This document shows, in pieces, positions 17,792 through 30,528 of a DNA stretch of 64,000 bases (the stretch's first letter is position 1; every line of letters starts with the position of its first letter). Origin of the DNA: Panaeolus papilionaceus (lineage: Eukaryota; Basidiomycota; Agaricomycetes; Agaricales); the NCBI GenBank assembly GCA_015501605.1, contig JADNRZ010000010.1:1426001-1490000 (forward strand), in the 5' to 3' direction. The position numbers and the translations under genes were made by a program. Below the pieces are notes generated by a model. That model had not been told where the DNA came from. It did no database searches and saw only the letters and a program-made list of their open reading frames with translations.

Positions 17792-19136
17792 ATGATTGAA
17801 TGGACTTTATCTCGGGACCAATCATAGAGGAGGGGGTAGTGGCTTAGATACATACATAGATTTGACTCATACCCAATGTGTGTGGCGCACAATCCAGTCT
17901 CGTGGTACACTGTTTAATAGACATTTTGTCTTATTACTGGCCGTTTTGCTGTATTTTTAAATATATGTGCTTGAATCGTCTGTTAAACCATTCGTGCGTT
18001 ATTGAAATAATCTCCTAGCATGAATCTCAGTAACTATCAGTCAAGTACAAAATAGAATGATCTTGATTGATTACTAGTCCTTCGCAATTGTTCAGATCTT
18101 GACGATGAATGCCCTCTTCTGCATATAAGCGCCGACATCAGCGGGAAGTTCGGTGCATAGAAATAGACCCTCATAGTATCTCATGTATATTCATAAATCA
18201 CGCCACTATATTGTGTACAGTATGCCTACAGCTGAGACGTCATTGTCGTCTGAGGTATAATATATAATGCAGTAGCCCTTGTCCGGGTATCGAAATTCGA
18301 GGGATGCACTATGCCAAACAAACTTCGCGTTCACAATGCTGATTGTAACTCATAAGACGAGGATTCAGAATCCGGCTAACACCGCAGCTTCATCATTGAG
18401 GCAGAAGGGAAAGTGGAGTTCTCGCAATCGAGATCAGCTCTGAAACTGAATATGGATCGACGTTCCTTGACAGAGAGCCTACATTTGCGTGGTGGCTGTA
18501 CGTTGGGTGTGTCGTCCCTCACGCGACAATGACGGAATGACGATATGCTCATTTCTCTTGTCTGAATATCTCAGGGTTCTCCCTCGGAGTTCATCTGGTC
18601 GTATTTCACGGGTTAAACGTGAGATCTTAGAACCATAAAGATCCCGGGTCGAAGCGTTATAGTTTCATGGAAGTTTTGTATTTTTGGGAGCAGGACAAGT
18701 GTACACTTAAAGCGGGGTTATCGTTCACCCCACTGTGGGGATATGTGTAAACTCAAAACAACACCTATACAACTGAATTGTCTTTCGAAGGGTGCTCGGA
18801 GCTGTTCAAATGTCGCGTCTTCGACTCTATTACACCTTATGTTGCTGCTGATGTACGTATCTCACTTGTTATGTGCACGCTAGCTGTGAATACCATGCGA
18901 CTGGGCCACCGGGGTGCACAGGATAACTCGATTAACCGGGATGTGTGGTATATCGGTCCTCAGACCTCAGCAAACAGCAAAGCTCGATCATAACTCTCCA
19001 GAACGAAACATACCTGTTTCGACGAGAATCAGCCCAAGCAAAACGTATAAAAGCATTGCTCTCAGCACGTCTGAACCTCAGAATCCAGCGGTTCTATCTC
19101 TTCAGCTCAGCTTCAAAGCATCAGCTCTACTTTGCA
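17792..19136. other. Spacer between peroxidases 2 and 3 (tandem-repeat sequence)
   Basis: 1.3 kb without a supported gene. It begins with the shared 3' element noted after copy 1. From about 18430 it resembles the upstream regions of the other two copies. A 20-bp stretch CAACACCTATACAACTGAAT near 18760 is also present before copy 1 near 12590. Confidence 0.6.
19046..19053 (+). promoter_or_regulatory. TATA box of peroxidase 3
   Basis: TATAAAAG, 91 bp before the ATG at 19137, with the conserved GTTCTATCTCTTCAGCTC block downstream. Confidence 0.75.
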
Positions 19137-20892
<1,756 letters not shown>

Positions 20893-21449
20893 ATGCCTAG
20901 ACTTTTGATGCATAGAGAAACCTTGTAACGTGGCTTGGAAAGATCCCTTCGTACTCTCAACATGTAGCCTCAGTCTTCTGGTCTCCTACTATTTCTCCGG
21001 TTATTATTGTTACCCCACTGTATCGTTAAATATATATGCACTTCTCGGCAAAGTTTCTTTGTATGATATAAGCTGGTTGCCCACTAGAACGCACACTATG
21101 AGATCAATGACGATGTCGCAATACTCGTCACAATAAGCGCCTGCCCGACTCTGGCGCAATCAACATCTCATAGACTCGTGAACCAGTCTGGTTCGGTGCC
21201 CTTTGTTTGTTGCTGTTGTTGTGACTTTTTGTGAGGGCACCGAACAGACTGGTCCAAACCGTCACAAAAATGGGGGGTAAGTGGTTCACGAGCCTAAACA
21301 TCCCACTAAATTATATAATTTTGGTTCCCACGGCAATCATCAACCCGGTTTCGTTCCGACTCTCATGGCTGCCATCGTCTTTCTCAACGGCGACATGCTG
21401 GTTTTTCGATAACCAGCATTAGTTTATTTTAAGCAATCACTCCTTGATC
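20893..21449. other. Region between peroxidase 3 and uroporphyrinogen-III synthase
   Basis: 557 bp holding the 3' flank of peroxidase 3, with the ATATATGCAC 3' element near 21032, then an inverted repeat listed separately, then the short promoter of the next gene. No coding sequence seen. Confidence 0.5.
21173..21294. repeat. Inverted repeat / hairpin with two nested arm pairs
   Basis: Outer arms: GACTCGTGAACC at 21173-21184 pairs with GGTTCACGAGCC near 21283-21294, with one mismatch. Inner arms: CAGTCTGGTTCGGTGCCCT (about 21184-21202) pairs with AGGGCACCGAACAGACTG (about 21234-21251), with one bulged base. Within the element, TTTTTGTGAC-type sequences also pair. Target-site duplications are not clear. 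It could be a small MITE-like element or an RNA hairpin. Confidence 0.7.
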
Positions 21450-22416
21450 ATGAACGTCCTCCTTCTCAGAGAGCCTTCAGAAGATGGCCCTGACATCTAC
21501 GAAACGACATTCAAAACAGCAGGCTTTAACCCGGTTTCTCTGCCGGTTTTGGAAACCGTGTATGAAAACCTGCCTGTTCTCTCTCAGGTGATATCAAACG
21601 GGCCAGTGGAGAGAGGAGTTTCTGGAGTCGTCATCACGAGCAAGCGATCCTGTGAGGCATGGGGGAAAGCGCAGACTGGTGTTACATCGGAACAACTAGG
21701 TCTGTAACCTCTCTAGCCTCCCTAGTGCCATCCCCAGCTGAACAATGGCATTTACGACTAGAACAGAACGTTGGACACGGATACCTTTCTATGTCGTAGG
21801 GGAAGGAACAGCATCTGCTCTTGAAGAAGCCTTCAGAGGAAACGGTCATCATACCTTTACCCTAGACATTCGTGGCCAAAAGTCGGGCAATGCGGCTGTC
21901 CTCGCACCGTTCATCCTGAATGATGTCGAGCAGCGACCAGCGACCCTTTTTTACCTCAGTGGCGACAAGAATAGGGACACTATTCCACGACTTTTGAAGG
22001 AAGGGGGAATTGAGCTAGACACCCTCCAAGTCTACAGAACGCAAGCTGCGTCGTCACTGGGGCGGATGGTCAGCGAAAGAGTTGCAAGATATTCCAGGTC
22101 AAATGGCAAGTTCACGAAGTTTCTGTAAATTGCTGGGTGCGATCTGACTTTTTATGTTGCAGAGCCCTGGTGGATTGCATGTTTTGCCCCTTCGTCGACC
22201 TTGTTCGCATTTTCCTACTTGCAGCAGCACTTCTCCTTCAGAGAAATTGGTCAAAAGACAGATGTTCAGAAAGGCCTTCTGCCGACTCGCATTGCTGCCA
22301 TTGGTCCAACGACCGAATCGTGTCTTAAAAGTGACCTTTCCTTATGTGTTGATGTTACAGCAGCTCACCCAACCGCTGAAGCATTGTTGTCTGTTATTCA
22401 GAGCTTTGTACCGTGA
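21450..22416 (+). CDS. HEM4: Uroporphyrinogen-III synthase
   Basis: Closes and inverts hydroxymethylbilane to uroporphyrinogen III in the haem pathway, in the cytosol. Three exons (21450-21703, 21762-22105, 22163-22416) sum to 852 nt, giving 283 aa, the usual length. Recognised by the N-terminal LLLREPSEDGPDIYETTF and PVLETVY. Further family features are GVVITSKRSCEAW, PFYVVGEGTASAL, LFYLSGDKNRDTIPRLL, the late PTRIAAIGPTTESCL and AAHPTAEALL. The second intron starts with GC instead of GT (GCAAGT...CAG); only this junction keeps the frame into EPWWIACFAPS. It lies on the same strand as the three haem peroxidases upstream, 557 bp away. Confidence 0.88.
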
Positions 22417-22830
22417 TTGATCAATGCGTATTCAGTTATGCTTCGATGTATTTTACACTCAATTGTGATCGTACCTCATTCATGGAAGTCGCTGTCCCGC
22501 TTGAACTATGACCAAGGTCCGACATTGCAAAAGTTAATAACGTGGACAAGGACAACAACGGGAACAATAGCAGCACTATAAACTACGATGAAATTAGATC
22601 CAAACTGTATAAAATAAAAAGTGTAAAATAAAAGCGAAATATACGTGTAATCCGTGGTCACTGTCAATTGCAATGAGACCGCTTATTCATACGACCTGTC
22701 GGTGGCATGCGCCCCTGACAGAGCCTTTAGACCTCCCCATCATCATCGCACTTAAACCCAACCTGAGTACTCTGTTATCTGGATAACAGCTTATAACAAA
22801 AGATCCGATTCGAGCAATATCCTGGTTAAC
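22417..22830. other. Intergenic region
   Basis: 414 bp, AT-rich after the synthase, then the upstream region of the F-box-like gene. Nothing else seen. Confidence 0.4.
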
Positions 22831-24005
22831 ATGCTGCCCACAGAGATATTACACGAAATATTTCAGAGTATCGGTGGTGCAGACCACAACCAACGACATT
22901 GCTTGCTTCCCCTACTCCAAACATGCAGTGTCTTCCACAATGTCGTGCAACGAATTCTCTATTATGACCTCGTATTTACCTCTCCAGGTCAAATATCGCA
23001 CTTTGCAACGACTCATGGAAAGACAAAAGGGCCAGCTGTTTATCCGCGAACAGTCACCGTCGACATCTCACTGGATCTCGCGCATACCACGTTCACTGAC
23101 CTTTATGAGCTGTTTTCAACTTGTTTTAAGCGCCCTGCCCCTCCTAGTACTCAGGGTACTGTTCGAGACAATGTTCAAATGGAAGAAGACATCCCTATGG
23201 ATGACTTGGGTCGAATTCTGCTGGACGTGTTGAGACTTCGACTGAACTCCCATACGTTCGACCCGAACTTGAACATGATTTATGAGGCTCTTTCTCTGGT
23301 CAAGTGCGTGACTGACGTATATAATATCTCGCTGGAGATACCATCTAACCTTCTCGTAGTCCCCGTAGGTTTGAATGGACAGGGAGAGACCCTCCACATC
23401 ACTTCTCAATTGCGGTATGTATGTCCCTTACTTTCAGCGAAGTTACTCACCCAAGGTCTGAACACACATAATATTCTAATTTATCAGATCGTACCACGCG
23501 CCATTTCACACCTGTTTCGCGCTCTGACAAGCTACACCAACTTGAAAGAACTCAAGCTTACTCACCTTTCATTTCTCTCCGCCATCTTCCCCGAAATACC
23601 ATCACTCGAAGTCGTTCATATCGGACAAGCTACCAACCTAGACCCTCTAAACGTAGCCTACCTTGTCTGCAGTCCAAGTGCGTATGATTCATTGAAGGCT
23701 AGATACTAGGCACTCATACGTCGGGTTTGATTTTATTAGACATGCCCAAGATAACCCAAATTCGGATAGTTGATGCGTACAAGGGCAGCATTTGGGGTCT
23801 ACGCCTTCGCAGATCTGACATAGAGAACGCCGTGATGGGGGAACTAGGCATCGTAGTCAATCACAGAGTCACGAAAGTGCCGGAAGACCCCCACGAGCCG
23901 GAAAGAGCAGCAGCAGCAGAGCGCATACGAAGCATTGTGATCTGCGAGGCAAAGAATGAACGAATCATGGGTGGAGATAGGGCAGATAACAAGCTGCTTT
24001 TATAA
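22831..24005 (+). CDS. F-box-like protein, function unknown
   Basis: Starts directly with an F-box-like helix (MLPTEILHEIFQSIG, then LLQTCSVFHNVVQRILYYDL). This is the typical basidiomycete form in which the F-box is at residue 1-45 and would bind Skp1. The rest is a divergent leucine-rich region (YTNLKELKLTHLSFL, then SLEVVHIGQATNL). An intron at 23419-23487 is 69 nt, a multiple of three, so the frame stays open through it. Splicing gives RY/IVPRAISHLF. A second intron after CSPN leads to the last exon MPKITQIRIV, ending KLLL. The target of the protein cannot be read from the sequence. Confidence 0.72.
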
Positions 24006-24144
24006 ATCTTGCTGGCTTCTTTCTGGAAAAATGTGGATGATCCCAAAGTTTTTTTTGTCATTGGGAAGCTATTGTTACAGTGATAGATAGATATGCCAAA
24101 ATACTACACCAAAATATGCTCAACCATTTAACACAGCTGGCACC

Positions 24145-25497
24145 TTACAGCTTAGCACCAGAAGGCTTCACGACGTAGGCAACACCTCCGCCAAGGACGA
24201 CTTTGCCGGTATTGAGGTTCTTGGTGACGAAGGCAACCTCAGTGGTACCCTTGGGACCCTTGCCGACTTCCCAGATGCTGGTCTCGAGCTTGTCTCCAGG
24301 CTTGACGGGAGCAGTGAAACGGACACCGAACAATTTGAGGGAGTTGGGGTCGTTACCACCAACAGCCTTGATGACAGCGCGGGCAGCGAAACCGAAGGTG
24401 GAAAGACCGTGAAGGATGACGCCACCAAAACCAGCAGCCTTGCCGATCCTTGGGTCTATGAAAGCAGGTCAATTAGTTAACTGACGCTTAATGTGGAACG
24501 ACGACATATACGTACCAATATGAAGAGGGTTGTAGTCACCGCTCAAACGGAACACAATAGCTTGCTCAGGAGTGGTCTGGTCCTCAACGACCCAGTCAGC
24601 CTTGCGGTCCTTGGGAATGTCCTTTCCTTGAGGGGGACCAGCAATGTACTTTGAGAACTTGTCACCGGTAGCTTTGGCGCCAAGGTTGAAGGAGGAGGAC
24701 TGGAAACCACGTGAAAGTGATGGTAAGCGTCATAGGAAGGGTTGATGATATCTATTGAGAGTGCTCACATAGAGTTTGGCGTAGACCTCACCGGATGGGC
24801 TTACAAGACTGTTCTCAGCAGTTAAGACGATACCGCTCTCTGGAAGATTAGGCATGATGGTAAATATTCGATGTCATGATGTTGAGTGCGATGGGTACGC
24901 ACTGTTCTCAGCGACACCGGTGTATCGTGACTTCCACTTCCAGCCCTCTCCACTGACGAGAGGAAGAGGCTTAATAATCTCAATCGATTGTGTACCGTGC
25001 ACCTGAAAGGCAGACATGCTTGAATGAGAAACCGGAGAAGTGGAACATGCAAAGACATACAACGCGGTTGGGGTCGGTAGCTGGCATGCCAGGAATAGGA
25101 CGTCCTTTGATACGCTCACTGAAGAGGTTGACGTCGCTGTCGGCGCCCTTGAGGGCGAGGACAACAGGGTATGTGGGAATGGCGGAGAAGTTCGGTGCTG
25201 TTCACTTTATTCAGTTACACGAGGTAGCGGTATTGGTGGTCAATCTCACCAAGTTCTGTAATACAATCGGTCAGTAAAAAGTGCCTGAAACTGTAGCAAA
25301 CCACCGTGCTCACCATAGACAAACTGGTAGTCATCAGCCTTAGCACCAACACCAACAGCATAAGTGAGAAGGTCCCGCTTGTTCCAGGCGACCTAAACGC
25401 GTTCGTTTGAGGGTCAATTCTAGCATGATCATCAAGATGAACGTACGGGCTTGTCCTCGAGGGTGTGTCCGACAACGTTGGCGAGATTAGCAGACAT
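24145..25497 (-). CDS. Peroxisomal enoyl-CoA hydratase 2 (MaoC/hot-dog fold)
   Basis: Hydrates trans-2-enoyl-CoA to (3R)-hydroxyacyl-CoA, as the hydratase-2 domain of fungal multifunctional enzyme Fox2 does. Here it stands alone, without dehydrogenase domains. About 310 aa with two hot-dog halves: N-terminal YELAPNFSAIPTYPVVL and VHGTQSIEIIKPLP, and C-terminal FRLSGDYNPLHIDPRIGKAA then GGVILHGLSTFGF. The latter holds the Asp and His of the hydratase-2 catalytic motif. It ends GAKL, and AKL is a known variant of the PTS1 peroxisomal signal. A 6-nt microexon (25250-25255, encoding part of YELA) lies between introns 25198-25249 and 25256-25313. Start MSANLANVVGH at 25497. Confidence 0.9.
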
Positions 25498-26142
25498 GAT
25501 GGTAGTAGTTGGTGTGTTGTAGAAAAGGTAGAAGTTGAAGGACTCAGGTTAAGCTTTAAGAGAACCTAAAATCACGGTGGTTATGCCTGCTAGATCCGGC
25601 ACCTCCGGCAATACATCACCCGCCCCCACATTTTCTCCGCATCTCGTGATGCTAATAACCCCTGAGTCCTCGAATTCGCAACTTGAACCTCGTTACATTC
25701 TTCATCCCGCCGCCTACGACGAAACCCGGCGATAGGGAAGATTCAAGTAGCATATAATTTGTCATATGCTAGGAACTTCTCTACAATGTCGGTGGAAGAC
25801 ATTCCCGGAATTATGTTCTTCGACGCAACTGAGTTGATGGCTGTGAAGCGCTCAAAAGTTCATAGATTATACTAGGATGTCTTGACACCGCGCTCGTATC
25901 GAAACACGTTTTATTCATGATCAATGGACAAGTAGCTCCATGTAAACGTGTAAACGCTCTCTGGATCGGCGATGAATATCGAAAGTGTGGGCATTACCGG
26001 TGGGCAGCAAGAGAATGGTTGAATTTTCAAAGTTCCTTTCTAATTACACATCAGGTTTTTATCTTTCTACATGTTCATCAAGTTTTAGTACAGGATGGAA
26101 TCAATCACGCAAAGAGAAAGCACTTACGACACTTTCTATCCA
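25498..26142. other. Intergenic region
   Basis: 645 bp between the hydratase start and the 3' end of the next minus-strand gene. A short open frame near 25917-26225 has no recognisable domain. Nothing supported. Confidence 0.4.
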
Positions 26143-26689
26143 CTAGTCTTCCTTGTCAATCTCATACCCTTCACGTTGAACTAAGAGCCTGCTTTCGGTG
26201 GCGGTTGTCGATGCCATTGGAATGACGGGCAACTCTGTTCCTTCCCCTGCAGTATTGGGTGCTTTTTGCAGGTCCGCGATTTTCTTTTGGATGAAAGCGA
26301 CTGCACGGATTCCTATTCCCATAATCTGGTCGGTCGTCCATTTTATGGAGTCACCTAAGACAAGTGTAGTGTCCTTTACTGTATTTACAGCAACGTCCAG
26401 TTTGGTCGGTGGTGCTGTAATACGACCAGAAAGCTGCTGGTTTGCGGGTGTATTGGGATCTCCAAAGAAAGGTGTAGGATCCTGAGGTCGCTCATCTAAA
26501 GAAGACATGCTGAGAAACCCGAATCCCAAAAGCCACTGGTCGCTGAAGGCGAGTTCGAGTTAGCATGGTCTATTTGTACAATGGAAATAAATGGATAAGT
26601 TTATGTCGTTCTTTTTCCGGACTACGCACTGTTCTCTCTCGATAGCTTTGCCTTGCAAATCCGTAGTTGAAGACAACCAAATTAAGCAT
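26143..26689 (-). CDS. Small protein of an uncharacterised family (member C)
   Basis: Not recognised. Two exons (26630-26689 and 26143-26535) give 453 nt, 150 aa, starting MLNLVVFNYGFARQSYRERT and joining WLLGFGFLSMSSLDERP. A mild hydrophobic stretch precedes a hydrophilic linker, then TTLVLGDSIKWTTDQIMGIG. This resembles TVILGSFLKWTSQQLWFVG in the gene at 29241-30528, including the following R-A-x4-I pattern, so the two are probably paralogues over this part. The 5' end is uncertain: this copy lacks the N-terminal transmembrane segments of its relatives and may be a truncated member. Confidence 0.5.
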
Positions 26690-27547
26690 GGAGTCGATGA
26701 CTGTGCAGCGTCGATGTGCATGGTTCAACGTTGCTTATGGCTGCGGATATAGAAACTGATGAGCTCCTTCGCCTTGAAGTTAGTTGACAGATTCTCTGAG
26801 TACCTGATGTTCAACCTCCAGGCTCTCATTATACTGCGGATAGACGGTGGCTTGAAGCCGTGACATCCTGATTCGAGGGTAGTACAAAAAATAAAACCGG
26901 GCGATGACAACACAAGAGCCGACTCGCAGCATATCCCAGAGTATCTGTAAAGTAAATGGTGTAGGACATGCGGTGTTTTGACATCACCGAAGTTCGAGTT
27001 GTAGATAGCCACGAAGGTGCAAAAGCCCGAGAAAGCCGCTCGTTCAAGAAGGTGTTGAGGACGTCAATTTAGGGTTAAGGTCGAATTTGTCTGAGAAGGG
27101 TTTTTCTGTGTGCGCCTTCCTCCACTCAAACACTCATGTCGCACTCATCCCTCTAAAGCACTGAATTTCATATTTACATTCTTGCTCTTACAATCGACGA
27201 TATATCTCTTGTCGAAAGCACGGAGAAACTATGTTTGATTTCACTGGTCACCATTAAATTGTTGGTTTCGAGTTCTGCTGTTCACTATCTCTGCTCTATT
27301 CCCCGTCCTGGTCACAATATAATGGCAGCGTGTTTCAATAAGTATGGAGTTCATTGCCTTTAACTTCAATAACAACTTGAAATCCAAGAACGAGCCACGG
27401 GGAAGAGCGGAAAATCCATCAAATCTTTTGTGGAATAAGAAAGCACCGGGATTTGGAGCTAGTCTTCCGTTTTATTCGTGGACTTGCTTCTCTACAATTC
27501 AGGTTCCTCTTGCATATTACACATATCCCTCCGAAAGGTTTTTGCGA
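26690..27547. other. Intergenic region
   Basis: 858 bp. Minus-strand open frames around 26725-27047 are interrupted and I could not join them into a believable protein. They could be decayed exons of the gene at 26143. The right part is the upstream region of the F-box-like gene at 27548. Confidence 0.35.
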
Positions 27548-29078
27548 TGCCATCTACACTCAATGCTCAACCACTCGAGATCCTGCGTAAGATAGGGGAA
27601 CTTGTACGTGGACCTCTGAAGTTACTTGACAGCTACTACTGGGACTAAATTTTGTGTTAGTTACTACTACGCAGCTACCTCTAGGTGATGTAGGGCACCT
27701 CCGTCTTATATGTTCGATGTCTTGTGTACGTCCTCTCCAAGTGACCAACACTCGGGGTATAATTGATTGACAGGTCGTAGATGGAGCCCACCCATTGCTA
27801 AGGGTAACCAATGGCTCTATGATGATATGGAGGCATTTATCAGAGCACGTCGCGAAGACCTCGTCGAGGTCCATCTTTTGCGCACTAGACTAGGTCCTGT
27901 TATGCCGTTTCATGACCCGAAGAAGTTGCGATGTGTTACGCTAGAAAAATGGGGACCTCAAGATGGCGATCCTATCCTCGATAACTTTTCTGCCGCCGTC
28001 AAGAATGGTGATTTGAGGCAACTCGAAGCCATTACCATAAAGCTGCGCCCCTGCTGGCCAACTGGGAGTGAAGGAGACGCCCTCGACAAAATCCTTAGAA
28101 ATTACCCACCAGCTTGCCGCCTTTACGGCTAAGGGAGCTCTTACTCGATTATGCGCCTACCTTTCCATGCGACACACATTCGTTGCCATATCTCCGTTGG
28201 CTTACTAGCTCGAAACTTGTGATGACATCTCCTTCACTCAGCCTTCAAAAGGCAGTCAAGTGCCTTTGGTCGTCCTTTCAACAGGCGGGAATTCACCTGG
28301 AAAATCTCGAAACGAACATCTTCTCTACGAATTTGGTCCAATATTTCCGAAGCTATTCTAACACCTTGAAGGCGTTTAAACTGATACCAGAGGTCGTGTT
28401 TGGGTCCAGATTCAACTAGGGAAGAGCTAGAGACGTTTTCGAGTCACTGGTTGGCTTGGCCATTCTTCGTCGTTGAAAGTCCTTTCTTCGCGATACGGGG
28501 CATGGGCATTATCCCTTAACGATGCCCAGATGCTGCTACGACTCATCCAGCTGAATCGGCTGTCAATCAGGATAACGGGAGCATTCTTCAATGGGGAAAG
28601 GCTTGAGGACTGGAAACTTGGTAAGTAACGAAGTTGGTAACAGAACCAGTCTCAGTATTTACCATACCCACCCCGAATACAGCCACTCGCAATGGACACG
28701 GCTTTGGCTTTACCCCACTTGCAGGAGTTCATCCCTGTCTTCTGCGACCTTGATGACGTGCACAAGGTTCCACCCATCAACGACGCCCTAAGGATATTTG
28801 TTAGGAATTTCCGACACCCGATAACCACTCGAGAACCACCCATTATTTCTTACAACGAGCAAAAATTCGAGCCAGTCCAGGATACTTCTGGGAAGTTCTG
28901 GGTTTATTCGAGAGACCAACTTGAGGAGGAGTTCGACGAAACGGCATGCACCACTGATGAAGACTGGCCGGATAATTTTAACCCAGTCAAATTCTTTTGG
29001 GACTATTTGGGAGGTGATCATGGCTCAGAGGTCGTTTATCCAGTTTTGACAGATTCTGAGGAAGAATTAGATAACTGA
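27548..29078 (+). pseudogene. F-box/LRR-like gene with apparent frameshifts
   Basis: Begins with a good F-box start (MPSTLNAQPLEILRKIGEL, spliced to LPLGDVGHLRLICSMS). Normal introns at about 27602-27679 and 27734-27774 lead into RRWSPPIAKGNQWLYDDM. The frame breaks near 28105: ALDKILRNYPP ends at TAA soon after, and the protein resumes one frame over as TSLPPLRLRELLLDY. A second break lies near 28400-28470, where the sequence resumes with SLKVLSSRYGAWALSLNDA. The final exon (from about 28682, LAMDTALALPHLQEF) runs cleanly to a stop at 29078 with an acidic tail. No splice pair explains the breaks, so this is either a pseudogene or a place with assembly indels. Confidence 0.55.
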
Positions 29079-29240
29079 GCTATCGATTCTGATAAATACA
29101 TGTATTAAAATGTTGGGCGATAAACATAGCAGATTGACTGGGGCTGAACTACGTTTACCGTTGCTTCACCTCGTCGTAGCATCAGTGTAAGATATAGGTG
29201 TATCTTTGCGTATGGAAAAAGCAAAACATTGCTCCATCTT

Positions 29241-30528
29241 CTACTCTTCATCGACATCATCCCGAGTTCTCGAATGGCTAGGGCGTTGAGTTAAATTGGT
29301 CTTCTCAGTGTTAATGCTGCCGGATGCTGGTGGGATGGTGGAAACTGTTGGTTCAACGACCTGGTACTCTTCCTCCCCCAGCACAATTCTTAGTGAAGTG
29401 GTTTGTGCCTGAATTTCAGACTGAGCCTGACGAGCCCTAGCCTCGTCGATGTTGTGTCTAATTTCTGTATAGGCCCTACTTCCAACAAACCACAACTGCT
29501 GAGAGGTCCACTTCAAAAATGAACCCAGGATGACAGTCCCATCCCAAGCTACGTTTGCGGCGGCGAGGAGATTGGAATAAGCAGACTCGTGTCCAGAAGC
29601 TTGAGGAGAGGGTGTGGACTGCTGTGGCGCCTCTGAGGTTGTTTCTGACGGTTGGGGCTCAACGGCTTCACCTGCGGTCTGCCTTGTAACTGAACGAGCG
29701 ACCCAGAGCAGCGTGGTGGCAGGGGACATCTGCTCTCGACATGATTAGCTGACCAATAGCAATGGTACATTGAAAAAATAGACGCACGAGGAATTCAATG
29801 AACGTGACGCTGACAACAAAAAATCCAGTAGCCATTGCAGCAAGTGGTAATGCCGCGGCTGTTACCAGGATTAACTTGAGGAGAACTTATATAAATGCTG
29901 TCAGACGATATGATAGAATGACGGAACCAAGCCACTGACGAGATAACAATCCTCCGATAACGACAACAAGGATGCTTACAAGGATCGTCGAGAAGGTCCA
30001 GACGGAGAGAACGACGACGGAGATGACGCTAGACGCTAGAGTTTAGACTCCCAGAGAGTCGGGAATGTGTGCAAATGTGACTTACAAGAAGAGAGCAACC
30101 AAAGCAAGTCCTAAGATTGCAGGTGCGGCAATAATGGCCTGCATGAATTTTAATACGCTGCTAAATCTTGTCATGAGACTTGAAACTCACTGCCAACTTC
30201 GGGTTGCTGTCGCAGGTCTCCAAGAAGGAGGTGACGCTTGGTTTAGCAACGTCCTCCAAGGATCTGACCGAAATTCATTGTCAACAATCTCCTCTCCATG
30301 ATCCAGTAACGTGGACAGAAAAAGAACGACGCACTTCTTCAGGAGCTCTCGAGCCTGGATCATGACCTCTGTTAAGCGCATCAAGGCTAAAGACAAGTGT
30401 TGACCAGCAGCTGGCACTTCTGGGCCAGAAGTAACTGGCTCCGAATTAAGCGTTGTCTGCTCTACAGTGTCTACTGAAGGCAGAATAGGATCCGCAATAG
30501 GGGAGGAAGTCTGCTCGACAGTCGACAT
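29241..30528 (-). CDS. Uncharacterised multi-pass membrane protein (member A)
   Basis: Not recognised. Start MSTVEQTSSPIADP at 30528. The N-terminal 45 residues are polar; then comes an amphipathic stretch (MRLTEVMIQARELLKKS) that splices into LEDVAKPSVTSFLETCDSN. Three hydrophobic segments follow on separate short exons: IIAAPAILGLALVALFF, then VISVVVLSVWTFSTILV, then KLILVTAAALPLAAMATG. A 162-codon last exon has a Pro/Ser/Gln linker, the shared motif TVILGSFLKWTSQQLW, a charged helix and an acidic end. The architecture (helix, then GAPA/AAPA-ILG membrane run, then KLI.VT membrane run) matches the gene at 31662-32534. Likely an endomembrane or lipid-droplet protein, but that is a guess. Confidence 0.65.
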
